Below, piece after piece: positions 43,986-55,152 of a DNA stretch of 64,000 nt. A program made the translations under genes and the position numbers. The DNA comes from Hemerocallis citrina (taxonomy: Eukaryota; Streptophyta; Magnoliopsida; Asparagales; Asphodelaceae): the NCBI GenBank assembly GCA_017893485.1, contig JACEHZ010000589.1:310001-374000 (forward strand), given 5' to 3'. The notes under the pieces were generated by a model, which ran no database searches, was not told where the DNA came from, and saw nothing but the letters and a program-made list of their open reading frames with translations. Positions within the stretch are counted from its first letter, which is position 1. Each line of letters begins with the position of its first letter.

Positions 43986-45753
43986 GTACTAAGCACAGGA
44001 ACTTATCTAAGTCCCAAATGAAATGCTAAGACATCATTAAAGCCCGATAGCTTATGATCACCACACTGCGGTATGCAGAGGGTTCCTCATCAATTGTCCG
44101 ATAAAATAACTCAAGAATTAGCAGTAGCTGTGATCCAAGCTATGCTCATCGGAATTCAACACACTCAGATTTCTAGAAGGGTAGGGAGATCCACAACAAT
44201 TTTCTAGTGGGCGACTCTCTCAATATTTAAGAGCTCAAGTCCCCAATTCACATTTAGATTCATCTCACACCATAAGCTACGACTCTTCCAACATAGCACA
44301 CAAATTCAATCACTCCTTCAGCAGAACGTTTACTACCCTTCACCAAACGAACTCTAGAATTTCTAAACTTGAGAATCATCAAATAAACCCATACCAAAAG
44401 CTACTCTCAAGGTTCATAGCAAGATCATACCTACACAAATGGTTATGACCCTTTGGACTTCAGTCCAAAGCAATCGGCTTCAGCTCTGTCCTTTCAGACC
44501 AGCTGCACTCCACAATTTATTTTGAGGTATCAACCGACCTCGATAATTTATGAAATTTAACCTATAGTTATGGACACATACAAGAGTGTCCACACAAATC
44601 CTTAACTCAAAACATCCATGCTACACTAAGATACAAAAACAAAAATACACAACCATTCATAATTTAAAGTTTTCACAACGCACCATGTGCGTAAAATAAA
44701 AGATATCATACTCACAAATTGTCCCGCAAAGACTCGAAGCGCCATCTCGCCATCCTGCATCCAAAGTCGCCAACATATCCTATTATCAGATTTCAACGCA
44801 ATTAAGGCTCAAATCATTCAAACCAGTCACAGGAAAACAATAATACTAATTACCTTAATATCACACAGACGTTTTATAAAACGTCCGGGATACACGTGCG
44901 ATGCGCGTAATAATCTAATGTCTAAGGGATTTTTTTTTATTCTCCAAACAATTACTAGAACCATTCCCAATTTATTCTAATGGCTAAACTACAATTTCTA
45001 CTACCATGTGGAAGATAATTTATATATATATAATTCTCATTTCCAAACCCAAAACCCTGATTTATTAGCAACTAGTAAAATCTCTAAGAAATTGCTAATT
45101 TCTCGTCTCTACCATTTTCAACATCTTCTAATCCCCCTACCATAATACTCTTACTCAAAATAAAGTTACCACACTAAATTTTATACAAAAACAAAATCTA
45201 GGGTTTACCTTTTCGGAATCCTTTCGAAAAACGGACTCCGCCACGACGTAGAGAACCCTTCCATTAGTCTACCCCCAAATTTAATTTGGAAACGGTGGAG
45301 AAATGGAGTGGATTTGAGGTGGGGAGAAGGGGAGCCGATGGGTTCGGCTTGGTGTCGGCTAGGAAGGAAACGGGAGAAGAAAGAAGGAAATGGAGAAGGA
45401 AAAGGTGGGGGTGGGGTGGGGTTTATAAAATAAAATAATTAAATAGATAGATAAGTGAATAATAGAAAGGGAATATTACATACAAGCCCCCAAGTCCCAA
45501 TTATATTTCAAATGAACCCCAAAACTCTACTTTAATAATCCAAACAATACAAAATACATTAAAACGACTTTGTAATAATCCGTATAAAATAATTTCATTT
45601 TCGAAAATAATAATGATAAAATAAAGTAGACAATATATCTTATATTTCTCGATAAAAATAATTATTATCGGAAAATACATATTCGTGCGAAATTCTCAAT
45701 CGCGCACACATTTCGATGCAAAATAGCCATATGCTATTTTTCGGGTCGTTACA

Positions 45754-47072
45754 GGTACCAAATGGGTATTTAAAAATAAGTTAGATGAATCAGGACAAGT
45801 TGTAAGGAACAAGGCTAGATTAGTCAAGAAGAAGGTATGGATTTTGATGAAACATATGCTCCTGTTGCTAGACTAGAATCAATTCGTATTTTATTATCTT
45901 TTGCTTGTTTCATGAATTTTATACTCTGGTTTTGAACATGAACAATTTTCAGATCATGTTTATAAATTGAAAAAGCTTTATACGGTCTTAAACAAGCACC
46001 TCGTGCTTGGTATGATCGTCTGAAAACTTTTCTTTTAGAAACAGGATTTGAAATAGGTAAAATAGACACTACATTGTTTATTAAGAGAGTTAAGAATGAT
46101 ATCTTAATCATACAAATATATGTTGATGATATAATTTTTGGTTCTACTAATAATAATCTATGTCAAGAGTTTACTAATACCATGAAAAACGAGTTTGAGA
46201 TGAGTCACATAGGTGAACTCAATTATTTCCTTGGACTTCAAATTAAACAGTCCTCAAATGGCATATTTATCAATCAAGGAAAATATGCAAAGGAATTACT
46301 CAAACGTTTTAACATGGATAGTACTAGTAGCAAATCCACACCTATGGCTACTACTACTACTCTTGACAAAGATATATTAGGTAAGAGTGTTGATCAAAAA
46401 CTCTATCGAGGTATGATTGGTTCACTCTTATATATTACCGCAAGTAGACCAGATATTATGTTCAGCGTATGTTTATGTGCTAGATATCAATCTAGTCCTA
46501 AAGAGTCTCATTTAAATGCAGTGAAACGAATTTTAAGATACATTAAAGGCACATCTGAATATGGTTTATTTTATCCACGCACCGATAATTTTCAACTTCT
46601 GTCATATAGCGATGCTGATTTTGCTGGTAGTAAAACTGATCGCAAGAGCACTAGTGGGACATGTCACTTTTTGGGACATTCACTAGTTTCTTGGTGCAGT
46701 AAAAAGCAAAATTCCGTATCCCTATCAACTACAGAAGCTGAGTATATCGCTGCAAGTTTGGCATGTGCACAAATTTTGTGGATGAAACAAACTTTATTAG
46801 ATTATGGTATTTCATTTGAAAAATCTTCAATTATGTGTGATAATACCAGTGCAATTAATCTATCTAAAAATCCGATTCAACATTCACGTACGAAGCATAT
46901 TGATATTCGACATTATTTTCTACGTGATCATGTTTTAAAAGGAGATATATCTTTAGACTTTATCTCTACTGATAAACAAGTAGCAGACATATTTACCAAA
47001 CCCCTTAAAGAAGATACTTTTATTAACTTAAGAAGAGAACTAGGAATATGTGATTTCATTGACATTTGTTGA
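45754..47072 (+). pseudogene. Pol of the inner copia element: RT and RNase H
   Basis: Resumes GTKWVFKNKLDESGQVVRNK after the solo LTR. Two deletions relative to the outer copy (about 45820 and about 45928) remove the A-L-V-A-Q-G-Y region and the [12 protein letters not shown] block with the first catalytic Asp; the second deletion is near 100 bp. From 46074 the frame is open: IYVDDIIFGSTN (YVDD box), KSVDQKLYRGMIGSLLYITA, RNase H motifs SYSDADFAGS and STTEAEYIAA, and the end FTKPLKEDTF. RT is dead because of the deletions; the RNase H part is intact. Confidence 0.9.
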
Positions 47073-47552
47073 AAATTATTTTTGTTAAGTCGACTGTGTT
47101 TTGAGTAAGTCGACTGTACTGTATTTTAATATATATCTATTTTGTTCTCTGACCAGTGCCTGATCCGTATTCCAGTCGACTGATCAGCAGATATAACAAT
47201 TTAGTCTCTTCTCGACTAAGTCGACTGATATACCCTACCAGTCGACTGTCGCGAGTTCAACTGTCTTCAGCGACGATTCATCGCAGCTTTTGAGATAAAA
47301 AATCTCATCTCCTTTCACCCGTGACTACTTATCTTAGCCGTCGATCTCTATTCTCTCAATCTCAGTCCTTAATCTTCAGTTAAAAACCCCTTTAACAACC
47401 CCTTTCTTCACTTTTACCGTTCACAGTTTTTCCCCATATCTCAAAACCCTAATCTGAGAAGAAGGAGAAGTCGACTCATCCGGCTGCTGTTGCTCGAATC
47501 CGTGCTGCTCTTTCTCTCTTTCTTTGGTAAAATCCCTCCTATTCTTTTTGTT
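47073..47552 (+). other. Spacer between pol and 3' ORF of the inner element
   Basis: Non-coding. AGTCGACT at 47088, 47108, 47174, 47219 and 47240 (spacings 20 and 21 within pairs). Pyrimidine-rich before the ORF start. Confidence 0.7.
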
Positions 47553-48620
47553 ATGGCTCCTAAGCGATCTAAGAGATCTCATGAGGCTAGCTCCTCTCAA
47601 GATTACTCACAATACTTGTTGAGTCCGGATCTTTTAGAACGTTGGTTCTTGATGTGTAGCATTACTATATTTCCGGGTCGTTTTGTTAACTTTGGTGATT
47701 TGGATAGGTTTAATCTTGTACCCCTATTCCAAAATTGTAGCCTCCATGAATATCTTTCTCTTGTTAATCAACCCGATTATTACCCACAACTAATCTATCT
47801 CTTTTATACAAATATGAGAGTTGTCCAATTAAGAGATGGAAATATTGTGATTCGTTCTTCTGTCAAAAATACCAAGATAACTCTCACACCCGAGAGAATC
47901 AATCAAGTAATGGGTATTAATGACGGAGGACTTGATTTACGTGACATAATCCTTGATGATTTTTCTATCTTATCTAAAATGTTTTTAACTAATCAAGGAC
48001 CCCCAATGACAAGCAAAAATATAACTCCTATTGCAAAACTAGTTGCTAGAATACTTGCTTATAACATTCTTCCCAAAAGAGGAAGTTATGATCAGTATTC
48101 GCTGGAATTGCAACAAGCTGTTTATGCCATTTTTGGTAAAATAGCTATTAATTGGGGTCGTGTCATTTTCTCTAAGCTTCAACAGCATCATGTTCATTTT
48201 CTACCCTTTGGAGGTCTCCTAACCAGGGTCTTTACAGCTTATGATATTGATCTCGATTCCGAGACCAATGTTGTTAAGCAATATGAATGCTTCGATCGTG
48301 CTAGTTTAGCACGTATGAAGCTTCTTGATCCTGCTCCTAGCACAACCCCTAGGTCTCCTCCACTCTCTCAAGTTCCTTTGGCTTCTACTGCTAGACCTTC
48401 TAGACCTTCTGTCTCTTCTAGTTCATCCCTTCCTCGTGCTAACTATGAAGATCCAGCATCTCTTTATGAATGTGTCAATTACCTTATGAAACATTCAGAG
48501 ACTGTTGATTCTCAGATTCACACCCTTGATTCCAAAATTGATCATCTAACCGATCTTTTCACTTCCCAATTTCCTCCTCCTTCTCATGCTGCCGATGAAG
48601 ACTCAGACGAGGACAATTGA
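47553..48620 (+). CDS. Additional 3' ORF of the inner copia element (env position), 355 aa
   Basis: Intact frame. The ATG at 47553 (MAPKRSKRSHEASSSQD) is preferred over the in-frame ATG at 47490 because the conserved-looking basic head starts there. Body: LLERWFLMCSITIFPGRFV, MRVVQLRDGNIVIRS and LTPERINQVMGINDGG, resembling the plant 'putative plant transposon protein' domain found in Athila, Sirevirus and similar 3' ORFs. Then a Ser/Pro-rich linker (about residues 265-310), a short heptad-like helix (HSETVDSQIHTLDSKIDHLT) and an acidic end (DEDSDEDN). No convincing transmembrane helix, so an envelope role is not supported. The outer element lacks it. Confidence 0.75.
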   Translation: MAPKRSKRSHEASSSQDYSQYLLSPDLLERWFLMCSITIFPGRFVNFGDLDRFNLVPLFQNCSLHEYLSLVNQPDYYPQLIYLFYTNMRVVQLRDGNIVIRSSVKNTKITLTPERINQVMGINDGGLDLRDIILDDFSILSKMFLTNQGPPMTSKNITPIAKLVARILAYNILPKRGSYDQYSLELQQAVYAIFGKIAINWGRVIFSKLQQHHVHFLPFGGLLTRVFTAYDIDLDSETNVVKQYECFDRASLARMKLLDPAPSTTPRSPPLSQVPLASTARPSRPSVSSSSSLPRANYEDPASLYECVNYLMKHSETVDSQIHTLDSKIDHLTDLFTSQFPPPSHAADEDSDEDN

Positions 48621-49042
48621 AGACTTTATTTTTCGCTATTATGTAATTTTCTATTTATGTATGAGACATTTCTTAGTTATTTCTGTGTTCTTTAATGCAA
48701 AAGACTGTTTATTCTGTGTTTTTGTTGATGACAAAGGGGGAGAGAATGTTTATGTATGTGTTTTCTGTATATTTCTGTGTATTGAAGTGTTTCTCTGGTC
48801 AGTCGACTAGCTACACGCATATCAGTCGACTGAGGTTACTGCATCTGTGATTCTACTATGTATGTTTATTTTTGTCTGATCAGTCGCCTGATCTATTGTT
48901 AAGTCGACTGATACATACTTTATGATACATTTTTTTTCTGTATGCATGATGTATTTTTAATAGGGGGAGCATATCATTACTATGCTTGTATATCTTTTAT
49001 TATTATCAGCTATTGTGTTGTCATCATCAAAAAGGGGGAAAA
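48621..49042 (+). promoter_or_regulatory. 3' region with three purine tracts (inner copy)
   Basis: Purine runs ACAAAGGGGGAGAGAA (about 48733), TAGGGGGAGC (48961) and AAAAAGGGGGAAAA (49029-49042). The last abuts the LTR and is the functional-type polypurine tract. AGTCGACT-type pairs at 48801/48824 and 48882/48902. Confidence 0.75.
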
Positions 49043-50427
49043 TGTTGATTCTTGATTTTGATGATCACAACACACTGCACATGTATCTATGCTAAACTTG
49101 CAGGTGCTATACACAAAAGACTTACTACTTTACAGCTGAACAAATGATCAAGCATAAAAGCTCCAGATAAAAGACAATGGCCAAAGCTTCACTCAAGACT
49201 CAAGACTCAAGCTCAAATGTGTCAAATTGTCATGTCTTGTAAACATTGTATTTTTTTACTTTTGTTGAGTCTTAGTATGATTGTAAAGCCTTGTCACACA
49301 CACATACACTCACTATTTTATAATGTGTGTTTTTCAAAAACATAAAAAAGAGTCGAAACAGTTTGAAGTAATTTAACTGTTGAGTACCAGTCGACTGATG
49401 CCTCTGGCAGTCGACTGACAGTACAAAACTGTTTAAATTTATTCAAACTCTGACCAGTCGACTCATTATGGCAACCCAGTCGACTGTTCGAGTGCTTTTG
49501 ACCGTTTTCTGTTTTCAAAATCGAATTTTCAAAATCAAAAGCTTTAATATCCGTTGGTTGACAGTTGGAATAACTGTCCCCCAACGTCCAGGAGATCTAA
49601 CTCTATAAATAGAGTTCAGATCTCACTGAAAAAATCTAACAACATACTTTTTAAGATTCCGAGCATTCTTTGAGAAATTCTAAGTGAAAAAGTGAGAAAA
49701 AGCTTTCAAGTTTAAATTCTCTGGTTCTCTACACTCAGTCCAGTATAACAACGATTTCGTTCTGGACTGGGTATAGAAGTCGACCTTGTTTTAGCCACGT
49801 GCAACAACACAATACACCAACAAGGCTATAGGTTGACTGTAAAGTTTTTGTTGTTTCTTTTGCTCTCGGTTGGAGAGTTAGACTCTAGGGTGTAGAGTCG
49901 GTTTGTTTCACTCTTGGTAGTAGAGTGGGTCTGCTTTCTCTGGTTAAGAGAAAGGACTACGGGTTAGACAAGGTTGTTGTCTTAACACCGTAGGGTATTC
50001 TTGTAAACTTGTTTTTTCAAGAATAATGGAAATCTCAAGTGGGTTGCTTGGGGACTGGATGTAGGTCGGGAGGACCGAACCAGGATATATCTTGTGTACT
50101 CTGTGATTGGTTGTCTTGATCTTGCATTTACTTTTTGTTTACTTAAGTTCTGTGAAACTTGTCTGGACAGTCGACTCCTTCCACTATCAGTTGACTGATC
50201 AGTCTTGTATAAGTTGTACATTTACTGTGCCTTCAGTCGCCTGTTTCATCTTTAAGTCGACTGCACGGAGTTGTTATATTTTCTTTTATTTGGTCATATC
50301 AGTCGACTGGTTCACAACTAAGTCGACTGCACCGAAGAAAATTTTATTTATTCCGCAGTATTTTTAATTAACACTATTCACCCCCCCCCCCCTCTAGTGT
50401 TTGTTGCTTCGCCTACAGGATCCAACA
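49043..50427 (+). repeat. 3' LTR of the inner copia element, 1385 bp
   Basis: TGTTGATTCTTG...GGATCCAACA. TATAAATA at 49604-49611. Differs from the 5' LTR by only a handful of substitutions and one short-repeat unit. Confidence 0.93.
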
Positions 50428-52400
50428 ATAAGGGTTATAAGATAGTGTTTGAAAAAGATGCATGCTTGATTTATGATTCTTCTTTGAAAAATGTGATTTT
50501 TCAAGGTATTAGAAAAAATAACATATATGAACTTTGTTTAAAAACAAATGAGTTTTCAGATGATTTTTGCTTAGTTGCCTCGAACAGCAATTCTTGGCTT
50601 TGGCATAAAATATTTAGACATGTAAACATGAAAGATATCGCTAAAATTTCTAAAAATAATCTAGTTAAAGGACTGCCAAAATTATCTTTTAAAAAAGATA
50701 AAATGTGTGATGCATGTCAACTAGGGAAACAAGTAAAATCCACTTTTAAAACAAAGGAAATGATTTCTACTAGTAGGCCCCTCGAATTGATCCATGTGGA
50801 TTTATTTGGTCCTACTATAGTCGCTTCCTTAAATAAAAGTAGATATGTATTTGTTTTAGTCGATGATTATTCAAGGTTTACATGAGTATTTTTCTTAAGA
50901 CATAAAAATGAAACTTTTGAAGAATTTGCAAATTTCTGCAAACGTGTTCAAAATCAAAAATCTCTAACCATAGTTACTAGTAAAAGTGATCATGGTGGAT
51001 AATTTGAGAATGAAACATTTTCAGAATATTGCAACAAGAATGGTATAACACATACTTTTGCATTTCCTAGAGCTTCACCACAAAATGGAGTGGTTGAAAG
51101 AAAGAATAGAACTTTGCAAGAATGTGCACGTACCATGCTTGTTGAAAGTAATTTGCCTAAATACTTCTGGGAAGAAGCTGTTTCTACAGCATGTTATGTT
51201 TTAAATAGAATACTAATTAGGCCAAAGTTAAAGAAGACTTGTTTTGAGTTTTTTTTAACATATTCCTAAAGTCCCTTACTTTAAAGTATTTAGTTGTAAG
51301 GGTTTCATATTAAACACAAAAGATAACTTAGATAAATTTGATGCTAGATCTAATGAAGGTATCTTCATTGGATATTCAAATAGGAGTAAAGCTTATAGAA
51401 TTTTCAATAAGCCATCTATGAACATTGAAGAATCTATGCATGTTTCTTTTGATGAATCTTTACCTTCATCTAATGTTATTCAAGATGATGAAATTGAATC
51501 TTCACCACTAGATAACATTGTTAAATCACTTGAACAAATTACTCTAGATAATTCGACTGATGGGTTTCATAAGTCGATTGATGTGTTGAATCAGTCGACT
51601 GATGGGTTCATTAAGACGACTAATCCTATAGAGATAACTCCAACTTTACCAAAGTCGTTTGTTGAAGTTCGAGATCATCCCCATGACTTAGTTATTGGTG
51701 ACATCTCACACGACATTCAAACACGATCACACTTTAATATGATTTCTTATGCTGCTTTTTATTGGATTTTGAACCTAAGAATATTCAAGAAGCATGTGAG
51801 AATGAATTTTGGTTGAATGTTATGCAAGATGAACTTAACCAATTCGTAAGGAATGATGTATGGGATTTAGTTCCACAACCTCCTGATCATACTATTATTG
51901 GTACCAAATGGATATTTAAAAATAAGTTAGATGAACCAGGACAAGTTGTTAGGAACAAAGCTAGACTAGTTGCTCAAGGATATAACCAAGAAGAAGGTAT
52001 TGATTTTGATGAAATATATGCTCCTGTTGCTAGACTAGAATCAATTAGAATTTTGTTATCTTTTGCATGTTTTATGAATTTCACACTTTTCCAAATGGAT
52101 GTTAAAAGTGCTTTCTTAAACGGTTTCATTAAGGAGGATGTTTATGTTAAGCAACTACCAAGTTTCGAACATGAACAATTCCCTAGCCATGTTTTTAAAT
52201 TAAAAAAGGCTTTATATGGTCTTAAACAAGCAGCATGTGCTTTGTATGGTCATCTAAAAACTTTTCTTTTAGAAACAAGGTTTGAAATTGGTAAAGTAGA
52301 CACTACATTATTTATTAGGAAAATACAATCAGACATATTAATCATACAAATCCACGTGGATGAGATAATTTTTGGATCAACTAACAGTAATCTATGTTAA
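50428..52400 (+). pseudogene. Pol of the outer copia element: integrase, hinge, RT
   Basis: Resumes GYKIVFEKDACLIYDS after ATAAG. Zinc motif present with a change (KIFRH instead of RRFGH; CDACQLGK kept). DDE region: Asp in HVDLFGPT, Asp in KSDHGG followed by a stop at 51000, Glu in NGVVERKNR. TGA at 50883, a frameshift near 51255 and another near 51765. [39 protein letters not shown] (first catalytic Asp present), but the YVDD box reads HVDEIIFGS, losing the last Asp. Stop at 52398. Confidence 0.9.
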
Positions 52401-53310
52401 GAGTTTGCTACTACCATGCAAAATGAGTTTGAGATGAGTCACATGGGAGAACTCAATTACTTCCTTGGACATCAAATAAAACAATCTCAAAATGGCATAT
52501 TTATTAATCAAGGAAAATATGCTAAGGAGTTACTCAAATGATTTGGCATGGATGACACTAGTAGTAAGACCACACCTATGGCTACTACTACTACACTTGA
52601 CAACGATGAATTAGGTAAGAGTGTCGATCAAAAGCTCTATCGAGGTATGATTGGCTCACTCTTATATATAACTGCTAGTAGACCAGATATTATGTTTAGC
52701 GTATGTTTGTGTGCTAGATATCAGTCTGATCCAAAAGAATCTCACTTAAAAGCAGTGAAATGGATTTTTAAGATATATTAAAGGCACATCTAAATATGGT
52801 TTATTTTATTCTCGCACCAATAATTTTCAGTTGCTGTCATATAGTGATGTTGATTTTGCTGGAAGTAAAATTGACCGCAAAAGTACTAGTGGAACCTGTC
52901 ATTTTTCGGGACATTCTCTAGTATCTTGGTGTAGTAAAAAGCAAAATTCTGTATCTCTATCTACTACATGAGCTGAATATATTGCCGAAAGTTTGGATTG
53001 TGCTCAAATCTTATGGATGAAACAAACCCTTTTAGATTATGGTATTCCTTTTTCAAAACCTTCTATAATGTGTGACAATACCAGTGCCATTAATTTGTCT
53101 AAAAATTCAGTTCAACATTCATGTACGAAACATATTGATATTCGGCATCATTTTCTACGTGAACATGTTTTAAAAGGAGATATCATATTGGAGTTTATTT
53201 CCACTGATAAACAAATAGCAGATATTTTTACCAAACCATTGAAAGAAGGCTTTTTTTTATAAAGTTTAGACGAGAACTAGGAATCTGTTCATCTCATGAT
53301 ATTTCCTAAA
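52401..53310 (+). pseudogene. Outer copia element: RT end and RNase H
   Basis: Continues FEMSHMGELNYFLGHQIKQ; TGA near 52541; then KSVDQKLYRGMIGSLLYITA, a frameshift near 52770, RNase H with SYSDVDFAGS (first Asp changed to Val context) and a stop replacing part of STTEAEY at 52971; ends [18 protein letters not shown], then a frameshift at the T-run near 53252. Clearly dead. Confidence 0.88.
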
Positions 53311-53827
53311 AAAATTGTTATTTAAGTCGACTTATGTGTTTCAGTCGACTTATACCAAGCTTATGTATTTGTTTTCTGTCTTGATTTTTTTTTATAAACC
53401 GTGACGAAGGCGAAGATTGATGTATTTTGTCTAATTTTTTTGTTCTTTTTTTGGGTATTGTAACTCTATCCTTGATTTTGGATTATGACTTTATGTTCTT
53501 TATGTTAATGTATGACTTTATGCACTTTATTTTAATGTATGACTTTATGCACTTTATTTTGGATACTTATATATGACTTTATGTTCTCTCTTTGGATTGC
53601 CCTTTATGTTTTTGTTGATGCCAAAGGGGGAGAATTTCATGTGTTGCTTTATGATGCTTGGTTATGTACATATTCTATTTTATTGTTGTATGCATGTTCT
53701 ACCTTATTTAGGGGGAGCAAATTTAACTGTATTTGTGTTGCATATCTACATGTGTGTTATGCATTGTTTAAAGTTACTATTCTATATTGTTTAGTTATTG
53801 TGTTGTCATTATCAAAAAGGAGGAGAA
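53311..53827 (+). promoter_or_regulatory. 3' region of the outer copia element, no extra ORF
   Basis: Only about 500 bp separate RNase H and LTR; the 3' ORF seen in the inner copy is absent. A roughly 28-bp repeat (TGTATGACTTTATGCACTTTAT) lies at 53484-53585. Three purine tracts: CAAAGGGGGAGAA (about 53622), TAGGGGGAGC (53709) and AAAAAGGAGGAGAA before the LTR. AGTCGACT at 53325 and 53343. Confidence 0.75.
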
Positions 53828-55147
53828 TGTAAATTCTTGATTTTGATGACTACAATACGATACAAACATGTTCTATTCAACATGTCTCTTGCAGTGAGTT
53901 TCCAAGGCTTTCAAGGTTCGAGATCAAGTTCCAAGACAAGTGTCATTCAAAGTTTCAAAGATTTTCAAGAACAAAAGAGTGTCTTTTCAATTGATGTACA
54001 AAATTGTAATCTTTGATATGTTTGCTTAGAAATCGTGTAATAGCCTTGATGCGCACACACACACATCCTCTAGGACTAAAATAATGTCTATTAAAAATCA
54101 AAAATGTCAAATTCAAGATTGTATAAGTTCAGCTGTCAAGTACCAGTCGACTTACGTTGCTAAGCAGTCGACTGTTCAAGTACGAAACAATCTGAACTTA
54201 CTCAAGCTCTGACCAGTCGACTCCTTGGCAACCCACTTGACTGTTCCAGCAGCGTTGACAGCTTTCTGGGTATTTAAATTGGATTTTCGAATTCAAACCT
54301 TTTCTGCCATTTGATGGCAGTTGGTTAACTATTTTCCAATGCTCTGGAGTGTTTAATCTATAAATAAAGTCCAGAATTCACTTAGAAAAGGTTACCTATT
54401 TGCATTAAACAAGTCTTTACTTTTTGTTCAAGTGTTTGTGAAAAAGAACTCAAAAGTTTTAAAGAACTATCACTCTCTTAGACTTGGTTCTCTAATGTCA
54501 GTCTTGTATAACAATGATTAAGTTCAAGACTGTGATTAGAAGTTGACCTATAGCCTCAATTCAAAAAGCACATTCAAAAATCAAGGCTCTAGGTGCTGTA
54601 ATTTTCAATTTCTCGTTGTTCACTCTCGGATTGTGATAGTGGTCCTCTCGGTTGGAGAGAAGGGCTCTTGGTGTAGATTCAGTGTTCACTCTAGATTGTA
54701 GAGTGGGGTTTTGCTCTCTCTAGTGGTGAGAAGGGTCTACGGGTTTGGCATAGTTGTTGCCAAAGTTGTAGGGTATTCTTGTAAATCTTTTCAAGAAAAG
54801 TGGAAAATCTCAAGTGAGTTGCTTGGGGACTGGACGTAGGTCGGGAGGAACGAACCAGGATATATCGCTGTGTTTGCATTACTGATTCTCTGTGGTTTGA
54901 TCTTTCTAACTTGTAAATTTAATTTCGCTGCATTTTATTTCTGTCTGTGTCTGATCAGTCGACTGGGAACCCTATTAAGTCGACTTACAGACTCGTTGTT
55001 CTTCAAATTGATTAAGCTCTTATTTCTGTCGAGTCAGTCGACTGGTGTCTTTGTCCCAGTAGACTTAACAGGTGTTTCAAGTTGAATATTTTTTAATAAC
55101 ACTATTCACCCCCCTAGTGTTATCTGCCTTGCATACAGGATCCAACA
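53828..55147 (+). repeat. 3' LTR of the outer copia element, 1320 bp
   Basis: TGTAAATTCTTG...GGATCCAACA. TATAAATA at 54359-54366. AGTCGACT-type pairs at 54145/54166, 54215/54235, 54957/54978 and 55036/55058. Target duplication AAAGC follows at 55148. Confidence 0.92.
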
Positions 55148-55152
55148 AAAGC

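Larger units (their letters stand above)
41680..45753 (-). mobile_element. Solo gypsy LTR, 4074 bp
   Basis: On the minus strand it starts TGTAACGACCCGAAAAATAG (45753) and ends GGGGCGCTACA (41680). Target duplication GGTAC; no internal genes, so a solo LTR. A minus-strand TATAAA lies near 45420 and a poly-A signal AATAAA near 41785. Holds a (TA)n tract (42069-42147) and a 7-copy 114-bp array (43218-43975). An inner GGCGCTACA followed by TTGGTAT (complement of about 41828-41845) looks like a second LTR end plus primer site, so the LTR may contain a duplicated terminus. Confidence 0.9.
36673..50427 (+). mobile_element. Inner Sirevirus-like Ty1/copia element, 13.8 kb with nested solo LTR
   Basis: LTRs 36673-38063 and 49043-50427 are almost identical, so insertion is recent relative to the outer element. 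Contains primer site, gag, pol, an additional 3' open reading frame and three purine tracts. Interrupted in RT by a gypsy solo LTR (41680-45753); without it about 9.7 kb. Target duplication ATAAG. Close relative of the outer element in gag and pol, but its LTR sequence is different enough that the two LTR pairs sort cleanly. Confidence 0.93.
31473..55147 (+). mobile_element. Outer Sirevirus-like Ty1/copia element, 23.7 kb with nested insertions
   Basis: Two LTRs (31473-32807 and 53828-55147), initiator tRNA-Met primer site, gag, pol in copia order (PR-IN-RT-RH), polypurine tract and 5-bp target duplication AAAGC. It is interrupted by a TRIM (33172-34894) and by a second copia element (36673-50427); without them it is about 8.2 kb. 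The UBN2-type gag, the LTR end with CTATTCACCCCCCTCTAG, and several purine tracts before the 3' LTR fit Sireviruses (SIRE/Maximus lineage). Multiple stops and frameshifts make it inactive. Confidence 0.92.

Noticed and set aside
47553..48620. Retroviral-type envelope glycoprotein
   Set aside because: No signal peptide, no clear transmembrane helix and a basic, coiled-coil, acidic layout. The position alone is not enough.
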